From contig JAURQI010000108.1 in assembly GCA_030836155.1 (NCBI GenBank), forward strand, positions 1 through 60,646: 60,646 nt of DNA, given 5' to 3'. This stretch comes from Crocinitomix sp. (GTDB lineage: Bacteria > Bacteroidota > Bacteroidia > Flavobacteriales_D > Crocinitomicaceae). Both the position numbers and the translations under genes were made by a program. Positions 51,098 through 59,813 of this stretch are shown here, piece after piece. A model generated the notes under the pieces. That model was given only the letters and a program-made list of their open reading frames with translations. It was not told the origin of the DNA and did no database searches. Every line of letters starts with the position of its first letter. The first letter of the stretch is position 1.

Positions 51098-51898
51098 TTA
51101 TAGTGAGTTGATCCATTCGAAATAACCGACATTTAACGGGTTCGGTTTCTTATTGAAAATTCCGTAAACACTAGAACCTGTTCCGGTCATTGAAACATAT
51201 AAAGCACCTTGTTCGATAAGCTTTTGTTTTATCTCATCGATTTCAGGATTTCCATCTAAAACAGTATCCTCAAAATCATTAAAAACTTTAGGGAGCCAAA
51301 GAGCAGGTTCATGATTTAATATCCAATTCAGATCAAAAAACCTTTTGCCCGGCTGAATGCCTCCAAAGGCTTCAGCTGTGCTAATGTGAATTCCCGGATT
51401 GATTAATTGAATAAAATATTCACTGAGATCAAATGAAATGGGTTGGACATGTTCTCCTTTTCCGGTGATGTGCGCAGCTTTATTCTTAATGAAAAAGGCA
51501 CAGTCGCTGCCCAATTTATCTGCACGTCGCTCCAACTCTTTATTCGAAATATTCAGATCAAACAAGTTATTTAAAAGAACCAACATCGCTGCTCCATCCG
51601 CAGATCCGCCACCAAGTCCAGCGCCCATTGGCACAACTTTATGTAAGTGAATTTTGACAGGAGGGAGGTCAAAGTCATCTTGCAAATCATAAAAAGCTTT
51701 TACCACAAGATTATCGGAGTGATCACCTTTGATGGGCAGACCACTAGTGTGTATAGCGAAATGATCATGAGGCACCACTTCTAGAATATCAGTTAAGTTA
51801 AGCGGGTAGAAGACGCTTTCAAGGTTATGATAGCCATCAGGACGCCTGTCCACAAGTGTTAGACCAATATTTATTTTACAACCCGGAAAAACGACCAT
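51098..51898 (-). CDS. ispE: 4-(cytidine 5'-diphospho)-2-C-methyl-D-erythritol kinase
   Basis: 266 aa. GHMP kinase of the non-mevalonate isoprenoid pathway. N-terminal 'CKINIGLTLVDRRPDGYHNLESVFYPL' is diagnostic for IspE; the ATP loop 'PMGAGLGGGSADGAAML' lies at 90-106; 'MTGTGSSVYGIF' is the third GHMP motif. Cytoplasmic. It is the first gene of an operon with the AlkD-like gene. Confidence 0.95.
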   Translation of the reverse strand: MVVFPGCKINIGLTLVDRRPDGYHNLESVFYPLNLTDILEVVPHDHFAIHTSGLPIKGDHSDNLVVKAFYDLQDDFDLPPVKIHLHKVVPMGAGLGGGSADGAAMLVLLNNLFDLNISNKELERRADKLGSDCAFFIKNKAAHITGKGEHVQPISFDLSEYFIQLINPGIHISTAEAFGGIQPGKRFFDLNWILNHEPALWLPKVFNDFEDTVLDGNPEIDEIKQKLIEQGALYVSMTGTGSSVYGIFNKKPNPLNVGYFEWINSL

Positions 51899-52001
51899 CT
51901 TCTCTTTTCTTGTTCTTGTATTGAACTGGAAATTGTCTTTAAATGAAATCCAATTTCCACAATAATAATTAACTTGAGCTTTGAAACCTACAAAGATTAT
52001 A

Positions 52002-53204
52002 ATGATTTTAAAAAGAATTTGTTTACTCGGAACCGTGAGTTTATTGCTAACTGCTCATGCGCAGGACTGGAATACAATGAAGACCTTTACACCTGGCCAA
52101 ACGATTCAGGATGTAATTCCATTAAACGAATCGACATGGATTGCGTCGAGTTCATTACATAGCGGTACAGGTTTAAATATGAAGCGCTCTACTGATAATG
52201 GGGAGACTTGGACGGAAGAATATTCGGGTTATACTAGTCAATCATTTAGGAGCCTTGCATCGCCTGATGGGGAAGTGAGTTTTGCTATTGCTAACGAGGC
52301 CGTTTTAATTACGGATAACGGTACTGATGAATGGGTCACTGTCGACGTGCCAACAGACGTACATCTCAGAGATATTTATTTTTTAAATGAAACAGACGGA
52401 TGGATCGGAGGTGATGCAGGCACTATTTTAAAAACTGAAGATGGCGGAGCGACGTGGTTGGACATAGAAGCGACAGGAACAGTTGGGGGCAGCATCAATG
52501 ATATTTATTTTATCGATGAGTCGGTTGGATTTATTTGTGGATTTAATTATTTCCAACGAACAGTGGATGGCGGATTAACATGGACAGATATTGAAGGTTT
52601 TGAAGCAGAACACGCCATGTATCAGTTACAAGAAATGCATTTTGAAGGATTTAATACTGGATGGGTTTGTGGTGATATTGGGTATATCTATAAAACAGAA
52701 GATGGAGGGCTCAACTGGACGGCACAAGAAAGTGGGACAGAGGTCTCACTGCAAGGTATTTCATTTGTGACAGAAAATTACGGATTTGCTTGCGGTTTTG
52801 ATGGAACGATAGTTGGCACAGCAGATGGTGGGACTACATGGACGGTTTCTACGACCGATACAGACGAGCATATCATGGCCATTGATTTTAATGACAGTCG
52901 TGGTATAGCCGTTTCCCATTCGGGGCAAATATTGTTTATGGACTTGCCGTTTAGTTCAACTGATCCTGACTTTGAGCTTAATTTATCGATTTTTCCAAAT
53001 CCTTGCCAGTCAATTTTGCAGGTGAACGTTGACGGTCTAACAGAAATATCAAAAATTGAAATATGGGATCAAACAGGTAAATTAATCTGGCAAGAGACCC
53101 AGCCAAATAACAAGATAGATATAAGCGTATTAGCAAGGGGGACTTATATTTTATACGTTTTAACATCTCATAATACGTATACCAAAAAGTTTATAAAAGA
53201 ATAG
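52002..53204 (+). CDS. YCF48-like beta-propeller protein with T9SS type A sorting domain
   Basis: 400 aa from ATG 52002 (a TTG 21 nt upstream is less likely). Signal peptide about residues 1-21 ('TAHAQDW'). Repeats of the BNR/YCF48 type: 'TDNGETWTEEYSG', 'LKTEDGGATWLDIE', 'QRTVDGGLTWTDIE', 'YKTEDGGLNWTAQE' and 'GTADGGTTWTVS' at ~40-residue spacing, a seven-bladed propeller-like fold. C-terminal sorting domain from 'SIFPNPCQSILQ' to 'KKFIKE'. T9SS-exported; ligand unknown. Confidence 0.88.
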   Translation: MILKRICLLGTVSLLLTAHAQDWNTMKTFTPGQTIQDVIPLNESTWIASSSLHSGTGLNMKRSTDNGETWTEEYSGYTSQSFRSLASPDGEVSFAIANEAVLITDNGTDEWVTVDVPTDVHLRDIYFLNETDGWIGGDAGTILKTEDGGATWLDIEATGTVGGSINDIYFIDESVGFICGFNYFQRTVDGGLTWTDIEGFEAEHAMYQLQEMHFEGFNTGWVCGDIGYIYKTEDGGLNWTAQESGTEVSLQGISFVTENYGFACGFDGTIVGTADGGTTWTVSTTDTDEHIMAIDFNDSRGIAVSHSGQILFMDLPFSSTDPDFELNLSIFPNPCQSILQVNVDGLTEISKIEIWDQTGKLIWQETQPNNKIDISVLARGTYILYVLTSHNTYTKKFIKE

Positions 53205-53243
53205 ATAAATAAAGTCGAATAGAGGCTGCGAGCAAAAAAACAT

Positions 53244-53251
53244 TAAATTTG
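53244..53251 (+). promoter_or_regulatory. -7 promoter element of accA
   Basis: TAAATTTG is an exact TAnnTTTG match 61 nt before the ATG, giving a leader of about 55 nt. Confidence 0.5.
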
Positions 53252-53312
53252 GCACCTCGTTTCAAAGTGAATATATAAAACGGACAAATTTTGTCCCGAT
53301 AAAAATAAAAAC

Positions 53313-54272
53313 ATGGCAAATTATCTACCATTCGAAGAACCGATAAGTGTAATCGAAGAAGAGATTGTTAAAGCAAGAGAAATTGAAGAGAATAGTGGTG
53401 TAAGCAGCTCAAAAATGATCAAAGATCTAGAGAAGAAGCTGAAAAATACCAGAGAAGATATTTTTAAGAATCTTTCCCCTTGGCAACGCGTTCAATTGTC
53501 AAGACATCCAGACAGACCTTATACTTTGGATTATATTCAGGCTCTAACAGGCGGTGATTTTGTTGAGCTTCACGGCGATCGCAACATCAAAGATGATAAG
53601 GCAATGGTTGGTGGTTTTGGCAAAATTGACGGAGAAACAGTGTTGTTTGTTGGTCAGCAAAAAGGGACAAATACAAAATTAAGACAGTATCGCAATTTCG
53701 GAATGCCAAATCCTGAAGGTTATCGAAAAGCATTACGCCTATTTAAATTAGCCGAGAAATTCAATAAACCCATTGTTACTTTGATTGATACACCGGGTGC
53801 ATTTCCAGGTTTAGAAGCAGAAGAAAGAGGACAAGGTGAAGCCATAGCTCGTAATATCTACGAAATGATGAGCCTAAAAGTACCAGTGATATGTATTATC
53901 ATTGGAGAAGGTGCTTCTGGGGGAGCTTTAGGTATTGGAGTAGGTGATAAGGTGATCATGTTAGAGAATTCGTGGTATTCTGTTATCTCTCCTGAAAACT
54001 GTTCTACTATTCTATGGAGAAGTTGGGATTATAAAGAGCAAGCCGCTGAAGCACTGAAGTTAACTTCAACGGACATGAAAGGTTTAAAAATTGTCGACGA
54101 GATCATTAAAGAACCGATTGGCGGAGCACATCGATTTAGAGAAGAGACTTTTGAAAACGTTAAAAAAACGATTCAAAAACATTTGACTAAGTTATCAGAA
54201 ATGGATCCTCAAAAACGTACTGAAAAGCGTATCGATAAGTTCTGTAAAATGGGTGTTTACAAGGGGAAATAA
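53313..54272 (+). CDS. accA: Acetyl-CoA carboxylase carboxyltransferase subunit alpha
   Basis: 319 aa, normal length. With AccD it transfers the carboxyl group from biotin-AccB to acetyl-CoA, the first step of fatty acid synthesis. Signatures: '[20 protein letters not shown]', '[26 protein letters not shown]' (CoA-binding region), '[21 protein letters not shown]' and '[15 protein letters not shown]'. accD is not in the window. Confidence 0.96.
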   Translation: MANYLPFEEPISVIEEEIVKAREIEENSGVSSSKMIKDLEKKLKNTREDIFKNLSPWQRVQLSRHPDRPYTLDYIQALTGGDFVELHGDRNIKDDKAMVGGFGKIDGETVLFVGQQKGTNTKLRQYRNFGMPNPEGYRKALRLFKLAEKFNKPIVTLIDTPGAFPGLEAEERGQGEAIARNIYEMMSLKVPVICIIIGEGASGGALGIGVGDKVIMLENSWYSVISPENCSTILWRSWDYKEQAAEALKLTSTDMKGLKIVDEIIKEPIGGAHRFREETFENVKKTIQKHLTKLSEMDPQKRTEKRIDKFCKMGVYKGK

Positions 54273-54296
54273 TCATTTTTCCTTAGCAATGAGACT

Positions 54297-55013
54297 ATGA
54301 TAGGAGCGGATTTTGAAAAGATCCATTTCCAATTGTTCGGATTGGATTTGGTGGAGCCTATGGCGTTTGTAACAGATACTATTTTGGGAGTATTGAGCGT
54401 ATGCCTCGGGATCATGTTGATTCGACTTAAAAAAGATCACCCGTGTAGAACTTATTGGATTTGGTTTTTTATGCTCTTTGGCTTAGGTGCTTTTGTTGGA
54501 GGTCTTGGTCATACCTTTTTTAATTACTGCGATGTATACGGTAAATTACCTTCTTGGCTTTCGGCTCCAATTGCCATAATCTGTCTTGAGCAAGGAATGA
54601 TAGCGGCTAATCCAAGCCTAAAACGAATTGATCTATTTAAAATCATATCATTTTGGAAATTAGTCATTGTTTATGTTGTATTCGGACTAGTGTTTACTTA
54701 TGGTAATTTAGAGGAAAAACCAGGTTTACCTTTTTTACCGATTGCTTTTAATACCATATTTGGTGTCATCATGACAGCTGGTGTATTGGGGAACAGTTAT
54801 GCAAAAAAGATCGGACCTGAATTTAAGTATTTTGTCTTTGGTGTTCTAATTCTGACTCCGTCTGCATTCATTTTTCTCATGAAGATAAACCTTCATCAAT
54901 GGTTTGATAAAAACGATTTGAGTCACATTCTTATGATGATTGGAATAACGTATTTCTATTTAGGAGTGAAACGTTCTATTCATCATTTGGATACCAAAGA
55001 CATTTCAGGATAA
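54297..55013 (+). CDS. Multi-pass membrane protein of unknown function
   Basis: 238 aa with seven or eight hydrophobic segments starting at about 25, 50, 80, 110, 140, 170 and 200. Conserved-looking polar residues inside or next to helices: 'EPMAFVTDT', 'GGLGHTFFNY' and 'DLSHILMMIGITYFYLG'. The arrangement of Glu/Asp, His and late His recalls seven-helix CREST-type hydrolases, but I cannot support that firmly. It starts 24 nt after accA and probably shares its transcript. Confidence 0.6.
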   Translation: MIGADFEKIHFQLFGLDLVEPMAFVTDTILGVLSVCLGIMLIRLKKDHPCRTYWIWFFMLFGLGAFVGGLGHTFFNYCDVYGKLPSWLSAPIAIICLEQGMIAANPSLKRIDLFKIISFWKLVIVYVVFGLVFTYGNLEEKPGLPFLPIAFNTIFGVIMTAGVLGNSYAKKIGPEFKYFVFGVLILTPSAFIFLMKINLHQWFDKNDLSHILMMIGITYFYLGVKRSIHHLDTKDISG

Positions 55014-55031
55014 TTTCTGAGAATCCAATCT

Positions 55032-55051
55032 AAGTCCTATCTTTAGGACTT
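55032..55051 (+). other. Short inverted repeat before the PaaY-like gene
   Basis: AAGTCCT (55032-55038) pairs with AGGACTT (55045-55051), enclosing TATCTTTA (one base from TAnnTTTG). It may be a weak terminator for the membrane protein or a promoter for the next gene. Confidence 0.3.
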
Positions 55052-55069
55052 TACCAATTAAGTTAAAAG

Positions 55070-55666
55070 ATGATTTTCGAATTTAATGGATTCATACCGG
55101 TTGTTCATCCTTCTGCATTTGTTCATCCGCAAGCCACTGTTACGGGTAATGTTATTATCGGTAAAAATGTTTATATCGGACCAAGCGCTGCATTAAGAGG
55201 TGACTGGGGTCAGATCATTATTGAAGATGGGTGCAATGTTCAGGAAAACTGCACGATTCACATGTTTCCAGGAACCACAGTGCGACTAAAAGAAGGTGCG
55301 CATATCGGGCACGGGGCCATTATTCATGGCGGAACGATAGGTAAGAACACATTAATCGGGATGAACGCTGTGGTAATGGATGATGCAGTGATCGAGGAAG
55401 AATGTATAATTGGGGCGCTATGCTTTGTACCGGCTAAAATGAACATACCAAAGCGCAGTCTAGCCGTTGGGAATCCAGCAAAAATTATTAAAAAAGTATC
55501 AGACGAAATGATTGCTTGGAAATCAAAAGGCACGGCGCTCTATCAACAATTGCCATCAGAATGCCAATCTACTTTAAAAGAGGTGGAGCCGCTACAAGAA
55601 ATTGAACCCAATCGCCCAAAACAAGAATCGATGTATACGACTTGGGAGAAAATAAAGAATACATAA
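55070..55666 (+). CDS. Hexapeptide-repeat protein, PaaY/gamma-carbonic anhydrase family
   Basis: 198 aa. Left-handed beta-helix repeats ('VHPQATVTGNVIIGKNVYIGPSAALRGDWG', 'GAHIGHGAIIHGGTIGKNTLIGMNAVVMDDAVI') with metal-ligand His residues in 'CTIHMFPG' and 'GHGAIIHGG'. Length and C-terminal 'LAVGNPAKIIKKVSDEMIAWKSKGTALYQ' match PaaY/CaiE, which act as thioesterases on degradation by-products. No paa genes are nearby, so the physiological role is open. Confidence 0.85.
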   Translation: MIFEFNGFIPVVHPSAFVHPQATVTGNVIIGKNVYIGPSAALRGDWGQIIIEDGCNVQENCTIHMFPGTTVRLKEGAHIGHGAIIHGGTIGKNTLIGMNAVVMDDAVIEEECIIGALCFVPAKMNIPKRSLAVGNPAKIIKKVSDEMIAWKSKGTALYQQLPSECQSTLKEVEPLQEIEPNRPKQESMYTTWEKIKNT

Positions 55667-55698
55667 TCGTTCTGTATTCTCCTATTTAAACGTTTAAG

Positions 55699-55706
55699 TA
55701 CATTTG
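55699..55706 (+). promoter_or_regulatory. -7 promoter element of the crystallin-type gene
   Basis: TACATTTG is an exact TAnnTTTG match 37 nt before the ATG. Confidence 0.5.
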
Positions 55707-55720
55707 GAACATCTTTTGAA

Positions 55721-55743
55721 ACACCTTTGTCTAAACAAGGTGT
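55721..55743 (+). promoter_or_regulatory. Leader hairpin abutting the crystallin-type start codon
   Basis: ACACCTTTGT (55721-55730) pairs with ACAAGGTGT (55735-55743), loop CTAA, one extra T. It ends at the base before ATG, so it could limit ribosome access. Confidence 0.4.
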
Positions 55744-56754
55744 ATGAAACGATTTTTACAATTTTTTATTCTCAGTATTTTATCAATAAGCTGGAGCTTT
55801 GCGAACGAGCCTACGGCTGTTAATTTAACTCATCAAGGCAGAATTGATTGGGTTTATTATGATTTCTCTAATCAGATTGACTTACAGCCCTTGGATGGAT
55901 TATATATGTCAGGAGAAGGTCAGATTCAGATGTTACGCTTAAATTATCAAGGGCATACATTTTTGATTAATGAATGGGGGCAAGCACAAGGTCATATACA
56001 AGGTCCTTTTCAAGTCGAATTAGATGATGATGGCAGATTAGAACGTTTTCGCGTCGATTATAGCACTGTTTTGAGATTTGAGTATGACTTTGATGGCAGA
56101 TTAGAGGAAGTTCGAGACGGATCATTTAATACCTTGTTTGAGCTGGATTATAATATGGATGGTTCGCTGGATCGCATTGATAAAGGTGGGTTTGACTTTT
56201 TTGCACGATTCTATTATGATCTGGATGACCAATTGGACGGTATTAAGGATGATAAATTCAACGAGACATGGGATATTGATTATGGTTTTGATGATCAAAT
56301 TGAGGAGATTGAAGATGGTAGTTTCAAGACCTTGGCTGAATTCCAATATCACCATTCAACGCTTCATTCGATCTCGGATTATGGTACAAATACAAAGTTT
56401 TATATTGGTGCAAGTTATGTGGATTATATGAATGGTTGGGTACAAGAAAGTCATGCAAATCAAGGTGGTTGGGGAAATAATAACGGATGCGGACAACCAG
56501 CAGTTCAGTTTTTTAGACATGCCAATTATAGTGGAATCGCGCTAAACTATGTTTCTGGAGAATTGGCTGAATTGCCCTTAGGTTGGAATGATGAAATATC
56601 ATCTATCACGGTTCCAGCCGGCTATCTTTTAATTGTTTATGAACATGCTTTTTTTGGCGGATCAACACGAGTCATTCAAAATAGCTGGACAGTAAATGAT
56701 TCGCAAGATTGGTGGAATGATCGCATCTCCTCTTTTAAATTAATTAGGATCTAA
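55744..56754 (+). CDS. Secreted beta/gamma-crystallin protein with YD-like repeats
   Basis: 336 aa. Signal peptide about residues 1-20 ('SWSFANEP'). Residues ~80-210 hold five or six ~25-residue repeats of the pattern 'YDFDGRLEEVRDGSFNTLFELDY' (YD/RHS-like). The last ~88 residues are a beta/gamma-crystallin domain: 'QFFRHANYSGIALNY', 'VPAGYLLIVYEHAFFGGSTRVI', with both Ca-binding NDxxSS motifs present (residues 282-287 and 325-330). It should be a calcium-binding extracellular protein. No T9SS domain. Confidence 0.82.
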   Translation: MKRFLQFFILSILSISWSFANEPTAVNLTHQGRIDWVYYDFSNQIDLQPLDGLYMSGEGQIQMLRLNYQGHTFLINEWGQAQGHIQGPFQVELDDDGRLERFRVDYSTVLRFEYDFDGRLEEVRDGSFNTLFELDYNMDGSLDRIDKGGFDFFARFYYDLDDQLDGIKDDKFNETWDIDYGFDDQIEEIEDGSFKTLAEFQYHHSTLHSISDYGTNTKFYIGASYVDYMNGWVQESHANQGGWGNNNGCGQPAVQFFRHANYSGIALNYVSGELAELPLGWNDEISSITVPAGYLLIVYEHAFFGGSTRVIQNSWTVNDSQDWWNDRISSFKLIRI

Positions 56755-56879
56755 GTGTACATTGATTTTAGCCAACGCATTTACTTTATTCGTCATTTCT
56801 ATATATAAGAACAGCCGCTATGCTCTATTTCGTGCCAATTCAGGACGACAATGACGGAAAATATGGCTAAATTTATACT
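56755..56879 (+). other. Intergenic region before the LVIVD-repeat gene
   Basis: 125 nt. A near-consensus TAAATTTA lies just before the ATG at 56880, which would mean a leaderless transcript. Nothing else recognised. Confidence 0.3.
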
Positions 56880-59243
56880 ATGGTTAAAAGGTTAGCGCAA
56901 TTAAGTTTGCTATTGATGATCTGCGTTATGAATGGGGCTTATGCTCAGTTGAATATCACAGAGGTAGGTTTTTTGGATATCCCCGAAATGCACAGCACCG
57001 GATTGAACGATGTTTGGGGCTATGAAGATGAAACAGGTATAGAGTATGTCCTAGTTGGCGCTATGGATGGTGTCTCTGTGGTAGATATTTCTGATCCAGC
57101 TGCTCCAGACGAAGTATTTTGGGTAGATGGTTTAAATTCTATTTGGCGGGATCTAAAAGTACATGGTGATTATGCTTATGTCACTACCGAAGCACTTCAA
57201 GGTTTGATGATTATTGATTTATCACCTTTACCAGAAAGTACTGACCTTCCTGTTTCAATTTATACTGGACCTGATGGAGGAGAATGGATGTCAGCGCATA
57301 ACCTTTATTATGAAGATGGATACATTTATATTTTCGGTGCAAATCGCGGGAATAGTGGTGTCATAATACTAGATGTGGCTACTGACCCACTTAATCCGAT
57401 AGAGGTTGGTGAGTTCGATAATTGGTATGTGCATGACGGTTATGTTGATAATGATACCGGCTATTTTGCTCATATTTATGAAGGATTTTTTAGTGTTGTA
57501 GATTTAACGGATAAATCAGACCCGACTATGATCGGAACGGCATATACGCCGACCAATTTTGCGCATAATATATGGGGTTCTACGGATGGTAATTTTATGT
57601 TTACTACTGATGAAGTCCCAGGAGGATATCTCGGTGCTTTTGATGTGTCGAATCCAGCGAGCATTACTCAGGTGGACAAAATTCAATCCTCCCCGGGTAA
57701 CGATATCGTTCCGCATAACGCCCATGTAAAAGGGAATTACCTGTATACATCTTATTATACCGACGGCGTCGTGATTCATGATATTAGGCATCCGCACAAT
57801 ATGGTCGAGGTCGGAAACTTCGATACATCACCATTAGATGCTCCAACTACAGAAGGTTGCTGGGGATTATATCCTTATTTTGAGTCAGGTTTGATTGCAG
57901 CAACGGATAGAGAAGAAGGGTTGTTTATTTTAGACCCTAACGAGCATCCTGGTAGTTATTTAGAAGGTAATATTACCGAGCTAGGAACAGGTATGGCCCT
58001 GAATAGTGTAGCCGTTACTTTTGACGGTACAACGATTGAAGATGAGTCGAATATTATTGGTGACTATGCGATTGGAACGGAAGCAGAAGGAACGGCAGAT
58101 GTGACCTATTTCAAGGTGTTGTATTATCCGCAAACTATTTCGGTTGATTTGACCAATGGCGAGATTACAACACAAGATGTTGTACTTGAAAAAATACCTG
58201 AATTCTCAATCACTGTTCGTGTGCTAGACGCTGCCACGCTTGACCCTGTGGAGGGCGCAAGTGTTTTAATGGAACATACTTATATTGATCATGAGGGTAC
58301 GACTAATGTGGATGGAGAAGTTGAGATTCCACTTTATTACCAAGATAATTACAAGTTTTATGCTGGAAAGTGGGGATATAACACAACCTGTTATGTCGAC
58401 ACCATGATTACGGATGAAATTATTGAGATTGTTGCCTATATCGATCAAGGTATTGCAGACGATTTTACATTTGATTTTGGTTGGAGTGCCAGTGGAACGG
58501 CCGCTCGGGGGCATTGGGAGCGTGAAGTGCCAGTTGGTGTAGCTGGTGGTGATGGAACGGCGCAGAACCCTTTTAATGATATCAGTTTTGATTGTGGTGA
58601 TTATGCTTACATGACGGGCAACGGAACGAATATCTCGAATACGGAAGAGGTTAACGATGGCGAAGTTTTATTGATTTCACCTGTTTTTGATTTAACCACT
58701 TATTCGAATCCACACATTAACTACAGTTCTTGGTTCTTTTGCAGATATGGAGCTCCGCCAGATGATACATTACAGGTTTATTTGTTAAATGGTTTAGGTG
58801 ATTTTATTTTAATTGATCAGCATTATAATGGCGGTTTACCGATGGGTCAGTGGAATGCCAATTCGATTGACGTTTCTGATTATGAATTAACTGAAAATAT
58901 GCAAGTTTTGTTTATGCTCAGTGATTATGTGGAAACCGAGAATGTGACCGAAGGTGGTGTTGATAATTTTTCAGTTACAGACTTCGCTTTAGTGTCTACA
59001 GAGGAGGTTGAAGAGAACGGCTTTATATCACTGTATCCCAATCCTTTTAAGAATCAAATTAATGTTGAAGGAGTCGAAAGTGGAACCGTGGAAGTATGGG
59101 ATATTAGTGGACGAAAAATCCTATCCTTGCCCGTAGCGCCGATAATCGATTTGCCGGAAATGGAGCGTGGAACATATTTTTTCGTAATTTTAGATTTGGA
59201 AGGAAATCGACAAACGGTTTTCACCCAAATTAAAAACGATTAA
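56880..59243 (+). CDS. Choice-of-anchor B / LVIVD-repeat protein with T9SS sorting domain
   Basis: 787 aa. Signal peptide about residues 1-22 ('MNGAYAQLN'). Residues ~25-365 are LVIVD-type propeller repeats ('YVLVGAMDGVSVVDISDPAAPDEV', 'GVIILDVATDPLNPIEVGEF', 'DGVVIHDIRHPHNMVEVGNF'), the choice-of-anchor B architecture. Then two carboxypeptidase-regulatory-like segments ('DAATLDPVEGASVLMEH'), a MAM/jelly-roll-like segment (from 'GWSASGTAARGHWER'), and a type A sorting domain ('SLYPNPFKNQINVEG', 'VWDISGRKIL', 'MERGTYFFVI'). T9SS-exported surface protein; target unknown. A lipoprotein gene begins 1 nt after its stop. Confidence 0.87.
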   Translation: MVKRLAQLSLLLMICVMNGAYAQLNITEVGFLDIPEMHSTGLNDVWGYEDETGIEYVLVGAMDGVSVVDISDPAAPDEVFWVDGLNSIWRDLKVHGDYAYVTTEALQGLMIIDLSPLPESTDLPVSIYTGPDGGEWMSAHNLYYEDGYIYIFGANRGNSGVIILDVATDPLNPIEVGEFDNWYVHDGYVDNDTGYFAHIYEGFFSVVDLTDKSDPTMIGTAYTPTNFAHNIWGSTDGNFMFTTDEVPGGYLGAFDVSNPASITQVDKIQSSPGNDIVPHNAHVKGNYLYTSYYTDGVVIHDIRHPHNMVEVGNFDTSPLDAPTTEGCWGLYPYFESGLIAATDREEGLFILDPNEHPGSYLEGNITELGTGMALNSVAVTFDGTTIEDESNIIGDYAIGTEAEGTADVTYFKVLYYPQTISVDLTNGEITTQDVVLEKIPEFSITVRVLDAATLDPVEGASVLMEHTYIDHEGTTNVDGEVEIPLYYQDNYKFYAGKWGYNTTCYVDTMITDEIIEIVAYIDQGIADDFTFDFGWSASGTAARGHWEREVPVGVAGGDGTAQNPFNDISFDCGDYAYMTGNGTNISNTEEVNDGEVLLISPVFDLTTYSNPHINYSSWFFCRYGAPPDDTLQVYLLNGLGDFILIDQHYNGGLPMGQWNANSIDVSDYELTENMQVLFMLSDYVETENVTEGGVDNFSVTDFALVSTEEVEENGFISLYPNPFKNQINVEGVESGTVEVWDISGRKILSLPVAPIIDLPEMERGTYFFVILDLEGNRQTVFTQIKND

Positions 59244-59244
59244 G

Positions 59245-59805
59245 ATGTTTAAACCCCATACTTGGGCATTGCTTTTTGGTGGCGTCCTCTTTGCTTGTGC
59301 TGGACCAGAACCGTCCAACAATTCTGAAAATGATGATACAAGTGATTCTAGCAGTATTATTGAATATGAATTGAACGAAACACGGGTCAGTGCTGTGGAG
59401 TACAATGATGAGTTATCGTTGATTCAACAAGGGGTTTATGATCAAATCAACGAGTTATTTCTTTCAGATCCGCTCACGGTTGGACAAAACCTAGAGAATA
59501 CGAAATTTGAAATTGACATCAAACTATCAGACCTTAAGCAATTAGAGCCTTATGAAGGAGGAGAAGACTTCAAAGCCGCATTGGTCAGCCTTTTAGCTTT
59601 TTATCAAGATGAATTGAATACGGGGTTTGAGGAGATTTTACCATCACTAGAAAAAGAGCAAGAAGAACGAACGGCTGAAGAAATCTACCACATCAATGAT
59701 TATGACGAATCCTTTGCATCAAAGGAACTGGTGTTTTTCGCAAAAATTGATTCTACACAAAATGCATTTGCACAAGCGAACCAAATTCAAATTGTTGACT
59801 TATAA
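59245..59805 (+). CDS. Lipoprotein of unknown function
   Basis: 186 aa. 'LLFGGVLFACAGPEPSNNSEND' is a lipobox with Cys18 followed by an acidic linker. The rest is helical and acidic ('DLKQLEPYEGGEDFKAALVSLLAFYQDELNTGFEEILPSLEKEQEERTAEE'). Family not recognised. It sits 1 nt after the LVIVD-repeat gene and 8 nt before the PqiA-like gene, so all three form an operon. Confidence 0.72.
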   Translation: MFKPHTWALLFGGVLFACAGPEPSNNSENDDTSDSSSIIEYELNETRVSAVEYNDELSLIQQGVYDQINELFLSDPLTVGQNLENTKFEIDIKLSDLKQLEPYEGGEDFKAALVSLLAFYQDELNTGFEEILPSLEKEQEERTAEEIYHINDYDESFASKELVFFAKIDSTQNAFAQANQIQIVDL

Positions 59806-59813
59806 TTGATCGC

